Source: Veillonella sp.
GTDB lineage: Bacteria; Bacillota; Negativicutes; Veillonellales; Veillonellaceae
Length of the DNA stretch: 6,124 nucleotides
NCBI RefSeq assembly: GCF_019414865.1
Contig: NZ_DXLG01000096.1
Coordinates: 1-6,124, forward strand
Direction: 5' to 3'
The position numbers and the translations under genes are program-made. Numbering within the stretch: position 1 is the first letter of the stretch; every line of letters begins with the position of its first letter. Below the pieces are notes generated by a model. It made no database searches. It had not been told where the DNA came from and saw nothing but the letters and a program-made list of their open reading frames with translations. This document shows positions 5,054-6,124 of the stretch, in pieces.

Positions 5054-6031
5054 TTAGTCCAATACGTACACTGTAACGTCTTGGCGACCAAAGTCCATAG
5101 CCTCACCATAAGAGTCCATTACAAGGTCAATTTTGTTACCCACAATGGCACCGCCTGTATCGGCAGCAATAGCTTCACCGTAACCAGGGATAAATAAACG
5201 TGTACCCAATGGAATAACATCTGGGTCAACCGCTGCAATACCGCGTACTGCAGGAACACCCGTTGCCGTAATACCAGCACCATCACCATCGCCAGCAAGG
5301 TAAGCAGAAGCTTCCATTACGATAGCACGAGATGAGCGACCCGCAATATTACGAGATGTTGTCACTTCACGAGTACCTTCTTTAATAATAGTAGGTACCA
5401 TTTCGCGTTGTGTTACTTTGGATACGTCATTTGTTTTAATAACCGTACCATTACTATATAATGTTTCACGTTGCACTCGTTCTGAACCAGGTTGGCCAAC
5501 TTGAACAACCTCTTCTTCACCCATAGCCATAGTGTCATCTTTTTGACGAATCACTTGAATAGGAATCTCTTGATCTACTGTGGATAAAGAACGGCTTGTT
5601 ACTTGTGCAATTGTAATATGTGTACCACTTAATACAGAACCATTTGCATCGCCTACTACAGCGTAGTTAGGCATTTTGAAACCAAGTTCATTAGCAACGC
5701 CTTGTGCAGTTGTTTCTGTTGTGAAAACAGCTCTAGTCTTACCATTAACAGTTACATAAACTGGAATGGCACGTACAACAGTTAATGTTGTACCATTTTG
5801 AACAGATGTTGAGCTGGAAATAACTTTATCATTTGGATTTAATTTAACCCCGGCATCGCGTACGATACCTTCGTTAGAATTTAAATGCGTTCTAACAGTG
5901 TGCGCTGCACCATCTACCATAACGGTAACGGTTTTATCATTATAAGAAAAACCTGTCATAGTTACAGCTGTTACAATCAATCCAGCAACAACAGACGAAA
6001 TATATCGTTTGTGTGTCTTATGAATTCTCAT
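5054..6031 (-). CDS. DUF348-G5-3D domain cell-wall protein (YabE/RpfB-like), probable peptidoglycan-active
   Basis: This is a membrane-anchored envelope protein of 325 residues, shorter than Bacillus YabE. A basic N-terminus (MRIHKTHKRY) and one hydrophobic segment (about 11-28) act as anchor or signal. Two DUF348-type repeats follow (about 34-88 and 90-145), then a G5-like region (about 148-222, including EEEVVQVGQPGSERVQRE). The C-terminal 3D domain (about 236-325) carries the three signature aspartates: Asp269 in AAVDPDVIPLGT, Asp291 in AADTGG and Asp306 in IDLVMDSY. The 3D fold is shared with the MltA lytic transglycosylase barrel, so a role in peptidoglycan turnover is plausible; activity is not shown. 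AGGAGGG stands eight bases before the ATG. In many Firmicutes this gene precedes rnmV and ksgA; here the same strand order is kept but with a three-gene plus-strand block in between. Confidence 0.9.
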   Translation of the reverse strand: MRIHKTHKRYISSVVAGLIVTAVTMTGFSYNDKTVTVMVDGAAHTVRTHLNSNEGIVRDAGVKLNPNDKVISSSTSVQNGTTLTVVRAIPVYVTVNGKTRAVFTTETTAQGVANELGFKMPNYAVVGDANGSVLSGTHITIAQVTSRSLSTVDQEIPIQVIRQKDDTMAMGEEEVVQVGQPGSERVQRETLYSNGTVIKTNDVSKVTQREMVPTIIKEGTREVTTSRNIAGRSSRAIVMEASAYLAGDGDGAGITATGVPAVRGIAAVDPDVIPLGTRLFIPGYGEAIAADTGGAIVGNKIDLVMDSYGEAMDFGRQDVTVYVLD

Positions 6032-6039
6032 ATTGTAAT

Positions 6040-6046
6040 CCCTCCT
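6040..6046 (-). promoter_or_regulatory. Ribosome binding site of the 3D-domain protein gene
   Basis: The minus strand reads AGGAGGG eight bases before the ATG at 6029-6031, a near-perfect Shine-Dalgarno match that confirms the start. Confidence 0.85.
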
Positions 6047-6057
6047 GTAATGTAATT

Positions 6058-6087
6058 ATTCTACTACAGATAGATATAACCTGTCAA
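6058..6087 (-). promoter_or_regulatory. Near-consensus housekeeping promoter of the 3D-domain protein gene
   Basis: On the minus strand a perfect TTGACA -35 (6087-6082) is followed after 18 bases by TAGAAT (6063-6058). The implied start near 6051 gives a leader of only about 20 bases. That leaves no room for the c-di-AMP riboswitch that precedes some related genes in other Firmicutes, unless a second promoter lies outside the window. Confidence 0.82.
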
Positions 6088-6124
6088 ACGCCAAAGGTTA
6101 ACAATAAGAGATAAGCCTATATAA

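Noticed and set aside
6032..6124. c-di-AMP riboswitch upstream of the 3D-domain gene, as in some related loci
   Set aside because: The near-consensus promoter gives a leader of about 20 bases, and nothing like the riboswitch core is visible in the remaining sequence.

Overview
The window reads as chromosomal DNA of an AT-rich, low-GC Firmicute-lineage bacterium, most likely a member of the Negativicutes such as Veillonella. This is inferred from protein style, strong AGGAGG ribosome binding sites and hairpin/T-run terminators, not from a marker gene. No mobile-element gene, tRNA, rRNA or CRISPR array is visible. All six genes appear intact.

Layout, left to right. (1) Minus strand, 48-1443: rnmV (RNase M5, 5S rRNA maturation) followed after 13 bases by rsmA/ksgA (16S rRNA dimethyladenosine methyltransferase), a two-gene ribosome-biogenesis operon. 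A hairpin at the left edge lies just beyond its end. (2) A 104-base divergent promoter region, 1444-1547. (3) Plus strand, 1548-2486: a LysR-type regulator resembling the sulfur-amino-acid regulators of Gram-positive bacteria. (4) A 383-base non-coding stretch, 2487-2869, with an unusually elaborate nested palindrome and terminator, a set of repeated TGATAT motifs and a promoter. (5) Plus strand, 2870-4930: a core methionine synthase (MetE C-terminal-domain type, YxjG/YxjH-like) whose stop codon abuts the start codon of a fused methionine sulfoxide reductase, msrAB. The pair ends in a strong terminator. (6) Minus strand, 5054-6031: a membrane-anchored cell-wall protein with DUF348, G5 and 3D domains (YabE-like), with its own near-consensus promoter and terminator.

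Two functional themes are interleaved. The outer minus-strand genes match the conserved Firmicute order yabE - rnmV - ksgA. The inner plus-strand genes form a methionine block: a regulator, a synthase and a repair enzyme. The simplest reading is that this block sits inside the ancestral cluster and separates the cell-wall gene from rnmV-ksgA. The regulator is proposed to act on the synthase-msrAB operon, but this rests on position, family resemblance and repeated motifs upstream of the operon.

I see no clear evidence of a wholly new biological system. The most unusual DNA feature is the palindrome at 2544-2623, which looks like a small TG...CA palindromic element inserted in the loop of an ordinary terminator.
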